Shown here piece after piece: positions 9,309 to 18,642 of a stretch of 42,480 nucleotides of DNA (the stretch's first letter is position 1; every line of letters begins with the position of its first letter). Origin of the DNA: an uncultured Thermoguttaceae bacterium (GTDB lineage: Bacteria; Planctomycetota; Planctomycetia; Pirellulales; Thermoguttaceae); assembly GCA_937951625.1 (NCBI GenBank), contig CALFBP010000068.1, positions 1 to 42,480 of the forward strand, in the 5' to 3' direction. Below the pieces are notes generated by a model. The model ran no database searches. It was not told the origin of the DNA and saw only the letters and a program-made list of their open reading frames with translations. Position numbers and translations under genes: made by a program.

Positions 9309-10700
9309 ATGACGAAGCACGAAAAGAATGATCGCGCGGCGGTTCGCCAAGAGCGCAATCTAGCCACGGAGGGGACCGAAGAGGAGCCTTTGGATGACTT
9401 GGAAGGCGCCGAAGAGCTTTTGAAGACCAGTTTCACGTCGGGAAACGAGATGAAGATTGCCGTGGCGGTGATCGGCATCTTGGTCCTGATCTTCGCCGCG
9501 GCGATGGTTTACTGGTTGCGACGATCTCCCCCGCCCTCGCCCACACCCGCCGAACAAACGGTGGTGACAAACGACCGACCCGCGGCGGCCGCTCGCGACC
9601 AAGCCATGGACGAAGCGGATCGCCGGAACGCCTCAGTATTCGGCCCGGCAGCCAAGGCCGCAAAGTCGAACGTGGTGCCAGCCGTGCCCGGCCCTGGCTC
9701 TGAATTAAAACCGGAGATGGGGGTGAAAGGGCCGGACCGGTGGAGCTTTGCCTCCGACGTTCAACCCAAAACAAGCAAGCCCGAGGATCGTGCGTTGCCG
9801 TCGTCGTTCCAGCCTCGGGTCGCCGCGCGCGATAAAGATGGCCCTGCCGGCCGCTCGAAGGAGCTCGACGAGCCGAAACCATCCTTCGGAGGTTGGCAAC
9901 AGGACACGGAGGTCCGGACGCGACTGCCCAGCTCCCCGCCCAACGACCCTTTCCAAAATCGTTCAAGCCGGGAGGCAGCGGGAGCGGGGAATCCGCCTTC
10001 ACCGAACGCCTCGCCCTTGGGAGCCACCGTCGCGAGTCCTCAGGCTGCAAAACCTCAGCGGTCCACGGAGGGTGATCGCTGGGGCCAAGGTTTCTCCAGT
10101 TCCGCGGACCACACATCGGCTGGTCGGCCAGGAGAACGGAGTTGGGTGATGCCGCCCGGTCCAACCGCTTCGCCCCCGACTTCGGAGCCTCCGACTCGGG
10201 CCACAACTCCGGGTTCCCATCCCATCGCCAATCCCTTGCGCCCCGCGGCCCCTAGCGACGCGGTCGGTTCGCCGCCGTCGCCTGGCCATCTGGCGCCGCT
10301 CAGCGCGCCGACCCAGCTTAACGCGCCATCGCCACGTCATGCGCAGTCGTCGCCTGACTCACCGTCGACCTTGGGTGGACCGACGCGTTCTTCACTCCCA
10401 AGCCCAAACGCCCCGGCCTCGCGCGATGCCCAAAGCAATCCCGCCAACACGCACGGTTCCAGCGCGGTTTCCTTGCTGAACCGTGGCAGGCGGACGTACA
10501 CCGTGCAAAATGGCGACACGCTTTACGACATCGCTCGCCAGCAACTCGGCAAGGCCTCTCGATGGCGCGAGATCTACGAGTTGAACAAGGACCTGATCAA
10601 CACCCGTTGGTTGGATTTGGAACCGGGCACGCAACTGATCCTTCCTGACGCAGGCCCGGAGGGCCTCACGGAGCGACCAGGCATGGGCTCGCTGCGATGA
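9309..10700 (+). CDS. Single-pass membrane protein with C-terminal LysM domain
   Basis: 463 residues. A charged cytoplasmic N-terminus (about 48 residues, rich in Glu) precedes one membrane helix (KIAVAVIGILVLIFAAAMVY, about 49-69). About 330 residues of Pro/Ser/Gly-rich low-complexity linker follow, then a C-terminal LysM domain (about 405-455: RRTYTVQNGDTLYDIARQQL ... IYELNKDLI ... LEPGTQLILP). LysM binds peptidoglycan GlcNAc, so the protein probably tethers membrane to wall in the periplasm. The start has AAGGAGG five bases upstream. It follows rsmH by 48 bp in the position and topology of FtsL, without FtsL similarity. Its TGA overlaps the next ATG (ATGA). A division or wall role is inference from context. 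Confidence 0.85.
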   Translation: MTKHEKNDRAAVRQERNLATEGTEEEPLDDLEGAEELLKTSFTSGNEMKIAVAVIGILVLIFAAAMVYWLRRSPPPSPTPAEQTVVTNDRPAAAARDQAMDEADRRNASVFGPAAKAAKSNVVPAVPGPGSELKPEMGVKGPDRWSFASDVQPKTSKPEDRALPSSFQPRVAARDKDGPAGRSKELDEPKPSFGGWQQDTEVRTRLPSSPPNDPFQNRSSREAAGAGNPPSPNASPLGATVASPQAAKPQRSTEGDRWGQGFSSSADHTSAGRPGERSWVMPPGPTASPPTSEPPTRATTPGSHPIANPLRPAAPSDAVGSPPSPGHLAPLSAPTQLNAPSPRHAQSSPDSPSTLGGPTRSSLPSPNAPASRDAQSNPANTHGSSAVSLLNRGRRTYTVQNGDTLYDIARQQLGKASRWREIYELNKDLINTRWLDLEPGTQLILPDAGPEGLTERPGMGSLR

Positions 10701-11182
10701 GCAGGCGACTCTCGCCAAGGCGGGGATGCTTTCGGCCGACTCGGATTGTTTCCGGCGGCCAGACCGGCGTGGACCGTGGGGCCTTGGATGCCGCCATGGC
10801 CTTGGGAATTGCCCACGGGGGTTGGTGCCCAAAGGGGCGCAAGGCGGAAGACGGCGTGATTCCGCCTCAATACCAGCTCCGCGAGAACGAATCGCCGGAA
10901 TATGCGGCGCGGACCGAGAGAAACGTAGTGGAATCCGACGCCACGTTGATCCTATGCCGCGGAGAACCAACCGGCGGAACGGCCCTGACGCGGGTGTTTG
11001 CCGAACGCCACGGGCGGCCGTACCTGGTGGTGGACTTCGAACGCCCTTCCTTGGCCCGAGTCCGCCGTTGGCTGGCCCGGGTCCGGCCCGCCACGCTCAA
11101 TGTCGCCGGACCGCGCGAGAGCACTGCCCCCGGAATCGCGGAACAAACGCGCCGCTGGCTCATCGACTTGTTTGGCCAGTGA
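10697..11182 (+). CDS. Putative molybdenum-cofactor carrier / YpsA-like SLOG protein
   Basis: 161-residue Rossmann-like protein of the YpsA/MoCo-carrier group in the SLOG superfamily. Diagnostic text is IVSGGQTGVDRGALDAAM (nucleotide-binding GGxTG-like loop), then GGWCPKGRKAEDGVIP, ERNVVESDATLILCRG and GTALTRVFAERHGRPYLVVD. The family is typed from a carrier-like protein, but the ligand (molybdenum cofactor versus a nucleotide such as ADP-ribose) is unsettled for most members. It overlaps the LysM gene by 4 bp and is thus translationally coupled to it. No molybdoenzyme gene is nearby, so the linkage gives no functional hint. The 86-bp convergent gap behind it has a small hairpin CTCCC-CACC-GGGAG but no T-run. 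Confidence 0.85.
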   Translation: MSRRLSPRRGCFRPTRIVSGGQTGVDRGALDAAMALGIAHGGWCPKGRKAEDGVIPPQYQLRENESPEYAARTERNVVESDATLILCRGEPTGGTALTRVFAERHGRPYLVVDFERPSLARVRRWLARVRPATLNVAGPRESTAPGIAEQTRRWLIDLFGQ

Positions 11183-11268
11183 GAAATGGCGTCGCTGCTT
11201 GGCGTGAGCCAGGTCGCTCCCGAAAAGTTAGAAACCCAGCGCCTCCCCACCGGGAGAGATTCCGGGCA

Positions 11269-14200
11269 TCACAACTTTGCGAGCAAAAGCTGAACTTTGA
11301 CCTGGACTGGCTGGGATTGCAACACCAGGAGGGCGCGGGAAGTTTCATCGAAGATCATGACTCCCGGCCCGCCCGCGTCGTTCCATGTGGCGCTGGCGAC
11401 CTGATTCTTGATCCGCTCCATGATCGAGTCTGGGGTCATCGGTTTGGCCAAGATGGAGGCCAGGGGGTAGATTTCGAGTTCCAGGCGGGCGGCAGCGGCC
11501 TGGCGAGTCGTGATTTCAAAGGTGTCGGCGTTGACCATGCGGTAGGTGAGTCCCAACGGATCGAGTAAGCTCACCAGAGCCTCGGACAAGGGCCGATCGT
11601 AAAGCGCCAACGTGGTCTCGCGGGAGCGCGAGACGCCTGCCGCGCTCATCGCCACACCGTCGAAAAGGATCGTTGCGTGGCTGAGGCGTTCCAATTCCCT
11701 GACGATCACAACCAGAGGGGTCGGGTCGGGAATATTGATGCGGATAGTTTGGCGGAGCTTCGCCCTTGCCAGATCGAATCGTGTCGAACCTAACGCTGCG
11801 GAGACTTCTGGTCGACTCCTCACGGATTTACCGCGGACCAGGCGAAGGCGGTCGAGAAAATCCTGGACTTGGGCATGGACGCGGTCGTTTTGGGTCACGG
11901 CGAGAGCGGCATCGGCAAACTGGACCGTGCCTGGGCCACCCGCCTCGCGCCAGCTCTCCGGTGAGACAAGCTTTCGCGTCCACTCTGCCAAGCGACTGCC
12001 GGATGCCGTGTCTCTGTCGATCAAGTCGGATACGTCAAACTTACGCGGCCGCAAGCTGTTTCGTCTTTCGGCGGGCGCGGTAAGCAGAACTTGATCGTCG
12101 AGGACTTCGCAGGCTAGATTGCGATTGGCCGCCAAGGCCGCGAAGACCTCGCCCACGGTGGCATTGGTCAATCGGACCGTGACCGGATCGCGGATCCCCA
12201 CCCCCAAGGTCTGGAACCAGTCGAGATCGAAACTCACCGGAACGGTGCTCATCTGGCTGATAAGGCGCACCGCGTCGAGCAAGGGGACCGCCGGGAACTG
12301 GATTTCCGGAATGCGCACCGCGAGACGCGCCGCTAGATCGAGCTTGGAGGCCGGGTCGGCGTCGAGTTCTGCCCCGTCCGGCGGGCCGTCAAGCTCGTCT
12401 TCTTCAACCATCGAGGGCTGGGCCTGTGCTTTATTGGCCGGAACGCCCAGTCCCGCGCTCGGCGTGGCGGCCGCTTGAGGCGAAGAAGGGTTTTTCCCAC
12501 CGGCGGCCGCTTTTGCTCGAGTCTGCGGCCCCATTTCTGCTGTGGCGGGGCGGGGATCGACGACCGACGCGGCGGCCAACGCCTCTCGGGAGCCAAGAAC
12601 CGCGAGTTCCTCCAATACTTGAGGATCGATGTTCTTGGAGAGGAATCGGGCCGAACCATCCGCCATGCCGGCGACCATTCCATGGGGCTGACCGCTGCCA
12701 AAACCGTCCGGGCCGTTGACATAGGGCCGAGTGGTCAAGGCCCGGACCGTCGCGTTGCCGCCGGCGGCCCAAGGGCCAAGCTGGCGGCTGACACCCAAGG
12801 TGGCCAACGTGTTGCTTGCGCCGCGCGGCAGGTCCTCCGGACGCACGACGCGCGAGGTTCCGAACAGGCCCGCTCGAGGATCGCCGGTCTTCAACTCCGC
12901 CGCGTCGGTCCCCACCCCGGCCACGCCAACATAGTGGGTGACGGGGAAGCCGGCGTCGGTTCGGGCAGGACCGAGGGCAGGATTGGTGACCGGCTCCAGG
13001 GGACGCTGGGTCACAGGTCGATTTTGAGGGCTGTTCCAAGAGTAGCCGAACTGGAGTTCTCGATGCCAGTCGCGGCGGTCCAAATACGGCAGCATCGTGG
13101 CGATCCAGCTCAAACGTGTTTCGGCGGGCAAGAGGCTCCCGCCGGCTGCTCCCGTCGGAAACTGTCTTTCCCCTCTCGCGTATCCCGCCAACGACGTCAC
13201 GAGCCGGGCCTGATGGGCTAGATCGGCAGCCAAGGCCGCGGCGAGCCAATCGTCGCGCATGCGAGGCGTGCAGAGCACGGCGGCCATCGCTGCGTCAAGA
13301 GGGTTTTGGCCCCCTTGCACACGAAGGATCACGGTCTGCTCAACGATGTCCCACTTCGCGGCGGCCAAAACAGCGGCGCCTTGCTGGAGGAGCCCTTCAT
13401 ACTGAGCCGCTTCGCGGCCGGTCAACTGTCCCTCCGCGAGACGTTGGCCGACTCCCGCTGCCAAAGCGTCGAGCCCAGCCCGGGCCGCCGGCACAAACTG
13501 GCCGAGGGCCTCGCGGACCTTGATGGCCGACGACTCGCTGTCGCACACCAACGCCAGCTCGAGTTGATTGCGAGGCGAGGTGCGGATAGCGAGGCCCAAG
13601 CCTTTCGGCGTCTCCCAGACCACGCGCCACGACGCGCGTCCGGCTGGCCAGATGTCCCAAACCGCGGTTGGCAATGGCCAACCGGCTTCGCGAGCGGCAT
13701 CCAAATCGACCAGCAAGTTGACTTCCGCCTCGGGCGAAGCGCTCGTGACCAACTGCTCGATGACTCCGCTGTGAAAAGCGGCCTCGGTCCGCCCGGATAG
13801 CTCGCGAAGCAGATCTTCCGGACCGGTAATCACGGTCCGCGGATTCAGCACCACATAGGGTTGAAGCCAGTCCTGGGAAAGTCGGCGGCAGGGCTTGCCG
13901 CTGAAATCCCAACCCAACGGCTCGCCCGAGCCTGACAGCACCCCCGCGTCTTGGTCCTCCTCCAATTCGATCACCACGACCGTCCGCTCGTCCCATGCCG
14001 CCAGATCGGTCGAAGCCCAGGTCAGCCTGCGCACATTGCGGGGCAAGAGCCGGAAGGCGTTAAGCAACCTGCCTATCGAACGTCGCCAAAAGGGATCAAG
14101 ATATGCGGCGACAGGCTCCCATTCAGCACGCTCGGACAGAGCAGCCAGCCGGAGGCAAGCAATCCCCCGCGTCTGGTTCGGCAGCCAACGCACGTCGAGG

Positions 14201-14979
14201 CCGTCCTGAACTGCCGTTGCCAAAGGTTGGGCCGGCGAAGGGGAGTCGGGGGGCGAGACAACCGCATTTTCCACGGCATTGTCGGCGTGCTCGGATTCCT
14301 TCGGCAGTGAAAGCAACGCCCAAATCCCCACGCCAGCCACGATGGTTAAAAGCGGCACCACCAACGCAGTAAGCCACCTGGACCCTCCCAGGCCACCGCC
14401 ACCGGGGGTCATCGCCTCGAAATCGGTCGGCGTATTCTCGGCTTCATCCTCTGGTTGTGCTGACGGGGTCGGTAAAGGCCCGGCAGGTGGCGTGGTCAAG
14501 TGAACTTCCAGCGAGGCTGGCGCTGCCTTGGAGGGCGCTCGCGGCAGTGGTGGAGGTGGCAACGGGGAAGCCGGCGGCGGAGGAGGCGGCGCGGGGCGAT
14601 CTGGCAACGGGGTCGCGCGAAGCAACTTCTTCCCTTTCGTGCCGACTTCACCCACCGGGGACATGCCGGGCACATGCTCGGACAGGCGGCTGATTTCGGC
14701 AGGCGAGGCTTTGCGGCCCGCACCCTGGTTGGCAAGTTCGGGTGGGGGGAAGGAATCCTCTTCAACTTGCTGAGTTTGACCTGACGGAGGGGTGGTCGCT
14801 GGTTGCCGAGGGGTGGCTTCTGGGAGGTTATCAGGCGGAAACCACCCCTCCGGAGGTAAGACCTGCACCATGCTGCCACATTTGGGGCACGTGACAATAT
14901 CCCCGATGATGGAGCTGTCGCGCACCGCCAAACGTCGTTGACAGGTAACGCATTCGATGGAGAACAGGTAATCGTCCAC
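11269..14979 (-). CDS. Large chimeric membrane protein: zinc ribbon, TM, DUF1559-like segment, two STN-like domains
   Basis: 1236 residues, starting GTG at 14979. An N-terminal zinc ribbon has Cys10, Cys13, Cys31 and Cys34. A Pro-rich linker runs to about 200, with one membrane helix at about 202-224 (WLTALVVPLLTIVAGVGIWA). A long globular region follows. About 600-790 resembles planctomycete DUF1559 proteins in their later part: LSWIATMLPYLDR, then HGMVAGMADGSARFLSKNID (the H-x9-DG-type C-terminal block). The pilin-like N-terminus of that family is absent. Two repeats near 890-1060 and 1085-1236 look like secretin/TonB short N-terminal (STN) domains: PAVPLLDAVRLISQMSTVPV and TPLVVIVRELERLSHATILF, each followed by a beta region. 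No catalytic motif was found. Gene stands alone, divergent from hisD. Role unknown. Confidence 0.8.
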   Translation of the reverse strand: MDDYLFSIECVTCQRRLAVRDSSIIGDIVTCPKCGSMVQVLPPEGWFPPDNLPEATPRQPATTPPSGQTQQVEEDSFPPPELANQGAGRKASPAEISRLSEHVPGMSPVGEVGTKGKKLLRATPLPDRPAPPPPPPASPLPPPPLPRAPSKAAPASLEVHLTTPPAGPLPTPSAQPEDEAENTPTDFEAMTPGGGGLGGSRWLTALVVPLLTIVAGVGIWALLSLPKESEHADNAVENAVVSPPDSPSPAQPLATAVQDGLDVRWLPNQTRGIACLRLAALSERAEWEPVAAYLDPFWRRSIGRLLNAFRLLPRNVRRLTWASTDLAAWDERTVVVIELEEDQDAGVLSGSGEPLGWDFSGKPCRRLSQDWLQPYVVLNPRTVITGPEDLLRELSGRTEAAFHSGVIEQLVTSASPEAEVNLLVDLDAAREAGWPLPTAVWDIWPAGRASWRVVWETPKGLGLAIRTSPRNQLELALVCDSESSAIKVREALGQFVPAARAGLDALAAGVGQRLAEGQLTGREAAQYEGLLQQGAAVLAAAKWDIVEQTVILRVQGGQNPLDAAMAAVLCTPRMRDDWLAAALAADLAHQARLVTSLAGYARGERQFPTGAAGGSLLPAETRLSWIATMLPYLDRRDWHRELQFGYSWNSPQNRPVTQRPLEPVTNPALGPARTDAGFPVTHYVGVAGVGTDAAELKTGDPRAGLFGTSRVVRPEDLPRGASNTLATLGVSRQLGPWAAGGNATVRALTTRPYVNGPDGFGSGQPHGMVAGMADGSARFLSKNIDPQVLEELAVLGSREALAAASVVDPRPATAEMGPQTRAKAAAGGKNPSSPQAAATPSAGLGVPANKAQAQPSMVEEDELDGPPDGAELDADPASKLDLAARLAVRIPEIQFPAVPLLDAVRLISQMSTVPVSFDLDWFQTLGVGIRDPVTVRLTNATVGEVFAALAANRNLACEVLDDQVLLTAPAERRNSLRPRKFDVSDLIDRDTASGSRLAEWTRKLVSPESWREAGGPGTVQFADAALAVTQNDRVHAQVQDFLDRLRLVRGKSVRSRPEVSAALGSTRFDLARAKLRQTIRINIPDPTPLVVIVRELERLSHATILFDGVAMSAAGVSRSRETTLALYDRPLSEALVSLLDPLGLTYRMVNADTFEITTRQAAAARLELEIYPLASILAKPMTPDSIMERIKNQVASATWNDAGGPGVMIFDETSRALLVLQSQPVQVKVQLLLAKL

Positions 14980-15273
14980 GCGTCGCCCGGCTGGCCGCGC
15001 CTCAGACCGGCTTTAAGATTCGTCGACCAAGTAATGCTAAGTATTGACTACTTAGAAGGTTCCGTTTCGTCTGGCGTTGTTTTGGGAGCGGCCCTCGTCA
15101 AAGTGATCGTGTATTGAAGGAGCCCGCGAACAGTCCCGAGGGTCCACCTGTCAATTGTAGAGCACGATCGCGACGGATCGGCGAGATTTCGGCCGTCTGC
15201 CCCAGGGGCTTTCGCCAGGGCCCTCAAATGCCCACAATAGAGGTTTTGTCGCCCCAAAGCAAGGACGGGAACC
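14980..15273. promoter_or_regulatory. Divergent intergenic region with inverted repeat (operator candidate)
   Basis: The 294-bp region serves both the minus-strand 1236-aa gene and hisD. At 15037-15055 it contains a perfect inverted repeat CTAAGTA-TTGAC-TACTTAG (7-bp arms, 5-bp centre). The centre and first base of the right arm spell TTGACT, a -35-like hexamer. No good -10 lies 16-18 bp downstream, so the promoter is unproven. The dyad is a candidate repressor site. Confidence 0.45.
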
Positions 15274-16686
15274 ATGGCTCAAGAGAGACGTTTGAACATT
15301 CTCCGAATCGACAGTCGCCGGGAAGACGTCGCGGCGGCCATGGCCCGGCTGCGCCGACAGTTGAGTCCTCGCGGCGAAGTGGTCAGTCAGGAGGGGCGGC
15401 GGCGGACTGTGGAAATCTTCGGTGAGCCGCTCACGCCGCTGGAAGTGGTTCGTCGGATTTGCCGCGATGTGCGCGAGCAGGGCCTGTCGGCCGTGCTCGA
15501 ATACACACGCCGTATCGACAAGGCCGAGTTGACGCCGCAGACCGTGCGGGTGTCGGAGGAGCAACTGGCCGCGGCCCACGCCCGGGCGGATCGCGAGTTC
15601 CTCGAAGCCATCCGTCGGGTTCGCCGCCAAATTCGCACTTTTCAGGAAGCGATTTTGCATCGCGACGTACGGGTGGAATGTTCCGGCGGGACGATTTGGG
15701 AGCGGTATCGGCCTTTGGATCGCGTGGGGCTGTGTGTTCCCGGCGGTGCGGCGGCTTACCCTTCGACGGTGCTCATGACAGCCGTGCCGGCTCAAGTGGC
15801 GGGCGTGGAACAGTTGGCGGTCATCGCCCCGCCCACGCCCTTCGGGGCCTACAACCCCGATCTCTTGGCGACCTGTCACGAGCTTGGCATCCGGGAAGTG
15901 TATCGATTGGGCGGGGCCCAGGGCGTAGCCGCCTTGGCCTACGGCGTGGAGGGTATTTCCCGCGTGGACAAGATCGTCGGTCCAGGGAACCTCTTCGTGG
16001 CCTTGGCGAAGCAGCATGTCTTCGGCGAGGTGGATATCGACTCGATCGCCGGGCCGAGCGAAGTGGTGGTGATCGTGGACCGATCGACGCGGGCAGAATT
16101 CACGGCCTATGATCTGATTGCTCAGGCCGAGCACGCCCCCGGCGCGAGCATTCTCATCGGCTGGGACGAGGGGGTGCTGGACGCCGCGGTGGGGGAGCTG
16201 GAGCGGCAGTTAGGCCGTGTCGAACGCGGCGAACTCGCCCGGCAAAGCCTCGAAGAATTCGGCGCCGTGATCCTCGCCCGCGACGCCGAGGAGGCCTGCC
16301 GTCTGGCCGATCAAATCGCTCCGGAGCATCTCCACATCGCCACGGAGAACGCGGAGGTTCTGGCTGAGAAAATTCGTCACGCGGGCGCGATGTTCCTGGG
16401 GAACTACACGCCGGTGGCCTTGGGCGACTATGCCGCCGGTCCGTCCCACGTTTTGCCCACCAGCGGCACCGCCCGCTTCGCCAGCGGCCTCTCGGCAAAC
16501 GACTTTCTCCGCGCCTACAGTGTGCTCCACTTCGACCGCCAGGGACTCGAACGGCTCGCTCCCGACGTTCGGCAGCTCGCCACGAAGGAAGGGCTGACAG
16601 CGCACCGGGCAAGCGTCGAGGTGAGGTTGGGGCAAGTCGATCGCCAGCGTCATGCGCAGGATGCGGATCCTGATCGTGCAACCTGA
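15274..16686 (+). CDS. hisD: Histidinol dehydrogenase
   Basis: 470-residue zinc enzyme that oxidises L-histidinol to L-histidine with two NAD+, the last step of histidine synthesis. Clear family strings are ERYRPLDRVGLCVPGGAAAY, YPSTVLMTAVPAQVAGV, GGAQGVAALAYGVEGI, VDKIVGPGNLFVALAKQHVF, GEVDIDSIAGPSEVVVI, DLIAQAEHAPGA (Gln and His zinc ligands), APEHLHI and GPSHVLPTSGTARFASGLS. A C-terminal tail (VDRQRHAQDADPDRAT) makes it slightly longer than the usual 430 residues. The ATG at 15274 (MAQERRLNIL) fits the family start. The gene opens a hisD-hisC-hisB block on the same strand. Confidence 0.97.
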   Translation: MAQERRLNILRIDSRREDVAAAMARLRRQLSPRGEVVSQEGRRRTVEIFGEPLTPLEVVRRICRDVREQGLSAVLEYTRRIDKAELTPQTVRVSEEQLAAAHARADREFLEAIRRVRRQIRTFQEAILHRDVRVECSGGTIWERYRPLDRVGLCVPGGAAAYPSTVLMTAVPAQVAGVEQLAVIAPPTPFGAYNPDLLATCHELGIREVYRLGGAQGVAALAYGVEGISRVDKIVGPGNLFVALAKQHVFGEVDIDSIAGPSEVVVIVDRSTRAEFTAYDLIAQAEHAPGASILIGWDEGVLDAAVGELERQLGRVERGELARQSLEEFGAVILARDAEEACRLADQIAPEHLHIATENAEVLAEKIRHAGAMFLGNYTPVALGDYAAGPSHVLPTSGTARFASGLSANDFLRAYSVLHFDRQGLERLAPDVRQLATKEGLTAHRASVEVRLGQVDRQRHAQDADPDRAT

Positions 16687-16859
16687 CCCAGTGGTACATG
16701 TCGCGGCGGTGCGGCAGTTGTCGATTTGTTGTGGGGCGCGTCCCTGCGGTTTTGCCGCCAAAAGTTGAATCACGAGGCACAAGGTCACAAGAGCGCGAAC
16801 TTCCAAGCGGTCCTGAAGAGGATTTCGGGGCGATATTCCTGAACGCTCAGTAAATTTCC

Positions 16860-17906
16860 ATGCAATTCGTTCGACCTGAGATTTGCGCGATGGCCGGCTA
16901 TACTCCCGGCGAACAGCCGCAGGAGGCCGGCTTCATCAAACTCAACACCAACGAGAATCCGTATCCCCCGTCGCCAGCGGTGCGTGCGGCCATCGAGGAA
17001 GCCTTGCGGCGGGGTTTGCAGAAGTATCCCGACCCGATGGCCGGGGCCTTTCGTCGCCGAGCGGCAGAGCTGCTGGGCGTCGATCCGGATTGGATCCTCT
17101 GCGGCAATGGCAGCGACGACATCCTGACCATCGCCACGCGGACTTTCGTGGGCCAAGGCGATCTGCTGCGCCTGCCGTATCCCAGTTATGTGCTGTACAA
17201 AACGCTGGCCCAAATCCAGGGGGCGCGGAGCGAAGAGGTGCCCTTCGAGGCCGATTTCACCCTCTCGCCCCGATTCGCCGCCGCGACGGAGGGACTCCGC
17301 CTGGCGTTCCTGCCCAATCCGAATAGCCCGTCCGGCACGGTGATCCCGCCTGAAACCGTGCTCGCGCTCGCCGAGCAGTTGCCTTGTCCCTTGTTGGTCG
17401 ACGAGGCTTATGCCGATTTCGCCGAGCGGAACTGCCTGGGTCTCGTCGCGCGGAGCGAGAAAATCCTGGTCTCGCGGTCGCTGAGCAAGTCGTATGCCTT
17501 GGCCGGGCTGCGTTTCGGCTATGTCGTGGCCCAACCGCACTTGATCCGCGAGATGGTCAAGGTGAAGGACTCGTACAATTGCGACGCCCTGTCCATCGCC
17601 GCGGCCACGGCGGCCATCGCCGATCAGGCTTGGCTTCGCCAGACGCGGGCCAAGATTCTGGCCACACGCCGACGATTGACCGACGCCATGCGCAATTTAG
17701 GGTTTGTAACAATCGATTCGCACGCCAATTTCACTTGGAACGTTCATCCCGAACATCCCGCACGACCGCTTTACGAGGAACTCAAACGCCACCGCATCCT
17801 GGTCCGATACATGGACTATCCGGGCTGGGGCGATGGCCTGCGGATCACCGTGGGCACCGACGACGAGATCGATGCCTGCCTGGATCGCCTCCGCAAGCTT
17901 GTTTGA
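16860..17906 (+). CDS. hisC: Histidinol-phosphate aminotransferase
   Basis: 348-residue PLP-dependent class I/II aminotransferase converting imidazole-acetol phosphate to histidinol phosphate. Seen are the N-terminal [15 protein letters not shown], the cofactor-binding [41 protein letters not shown], the Schiff-base lysine in [17 protein letters not shown], and a C-terminal [18 protein letters not shown] with the phosphate-binding Arg. Length is normal. It sits 173 bp after hisD; the gap shows no terminator. The ATG at 16860 lacks a good SD. hisB follows 25 bp later. Confidence 0.97.
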   Translation: MQFVRPEICAMAGYTPGEQPQEAGFIKLNTNENPYPPSPAVRAAIEEALRRGLQKYPDPMAGAFRRRAAELLGVDPDWILCGNGSDDILTIATRTFVGQGDLLRLPYPSYVLYKTLAQIQGARSEEVPFEADFTLSPRFAAATEGLRLAFLPNPNSPSGTVIPPETVLALAEQLPCPLLVDEAYADFAERNCLGLVARSEKILVSRSLSKSYALAGLRFGYVVAQPHLIREMVKVKDSYNCDALSIAAATAAIADQAWLRQTRAKILATRRRLTDAMRNLGFVTIDSHANFTWNVHPEHPARPLYEELKRHRILVRYMDYPGWGDGLRITVGTDDEIDACLDRLRKLV

Positions 17907-17931
17907 GGCGATGAACTGGGAAAGGGGAGCC

Positions 17932-18519
17932 ATGGCTCGCACAGCGCACGTCCGCCGCAAGACCGCTGAAACCGAGGTCGACATCGAATTGTCTCTGGAC
18001 GGCTCGGGCCAGGGCAAGTCGGCGACCGGCGTGGGGTTTTTGGACCACATGCTGGCGCTTTTGGCCAAGCACTCGGCCATGGACCTCGCCGTCAGCGCGG
18101 CCGGCGACTTGGAAGTCGATCAACACCACACGGTGGAAGACGTAGGGATCGTCTTGGGCCAGGCGCTCCGCGAGGCTTTGGGCACGAAGACCGGAATCCG
18201 CCGCTACGGACATTTCACGTTGCCCATGGAGGAAACCTTGGCCACCGTAGCGATCGATCTGGGCGGCCGGGCCTATTTCGTCTTCCAGGCCCAATTCCCC
18301 ACGGACAAAATCGGCCAGTTCGACGCCGAGCTGGTGGCCGATTTCTGGCAGGCCTTCTCGGCCAACGCCCTGTGCAATTTGCACATTGTGGTTCCCTACG
18401 GCCGCAACAGCCACCACATCGCCGAGGCGATCTTCAAGGCCACGGCGCGGGCCTTGCGCATGGCCATCGAGCCTGACCCTCGCCTGTCCGGCGTGCCAAG
18501 CACCAAAGGGACGTTGTAG
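17932..18519 (+). CDS. hisB: Imidazoleglycerol-phosphate dehydratase
   Basis: 195-residue monofunctional dehydratase that makes imidazole-acetol phosphate, the substrate of HisC. The metal-binding double His motifs are visible: [29 protein letters not shown] and [17 protein letters not shown]. It lacks the histidinol-phosphatase half found in enterobacterial HisB. I prefer ATG 17932 ([15 protein letters not shown]) because AAAGGGGAG precedes it and it matches the family; an in-frame ATG at 17911 would add seven residues. The gap to hisC is 25 bp. Confidence 0.97.
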   Translation: MARTAHVRRKTAETEVDIELSLDGSGQGKSATGVGFLDHMLALLAKHSAMDLAVSAAGDLEVDQHHTVEDVGIVLGQALREALGTKTGIRRYGHFTLPMEETLATVAIDLGGRAYFVFQAQFPTDKIGQFDAELVADFWQAFSANALCNLHIVVPYGRNSHHIAEAIFKATARALRMAIEPDPRLSGVPSTKGTL

Positions 18520-18642
18520 CAGTTCCACCGGCACGTTTCGCGGCGGGAGGGACGCGTTGCGCCGCGCCCGCGTGACGTGGCGCGCTCGTTACCCCGGAAT
18601 GTTCGACGGCCACGACGGAGCGTGGCCCTCCAAAACTCTTGA
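18520..18642 (+). repeat. REP-like palindromic sequences behind hisB
   Basis: Two GC-rich palindromic units stand in tandem. The first, about 18536-18572, is GCGGCGGGAGGGACGCG followed by its partial complement TTGCGCCGCGCCCGC. The second is a perfect 7-bp stem GGCCACG (18608-18614)-ACGGAG-CGTGGCC (18621-18627), then CTCC. There is no T-run. They could act as a transcript end for the his block, or be copies of a dispersed intergenic repeat; only a genome search can tell. Confidence 0.4.
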
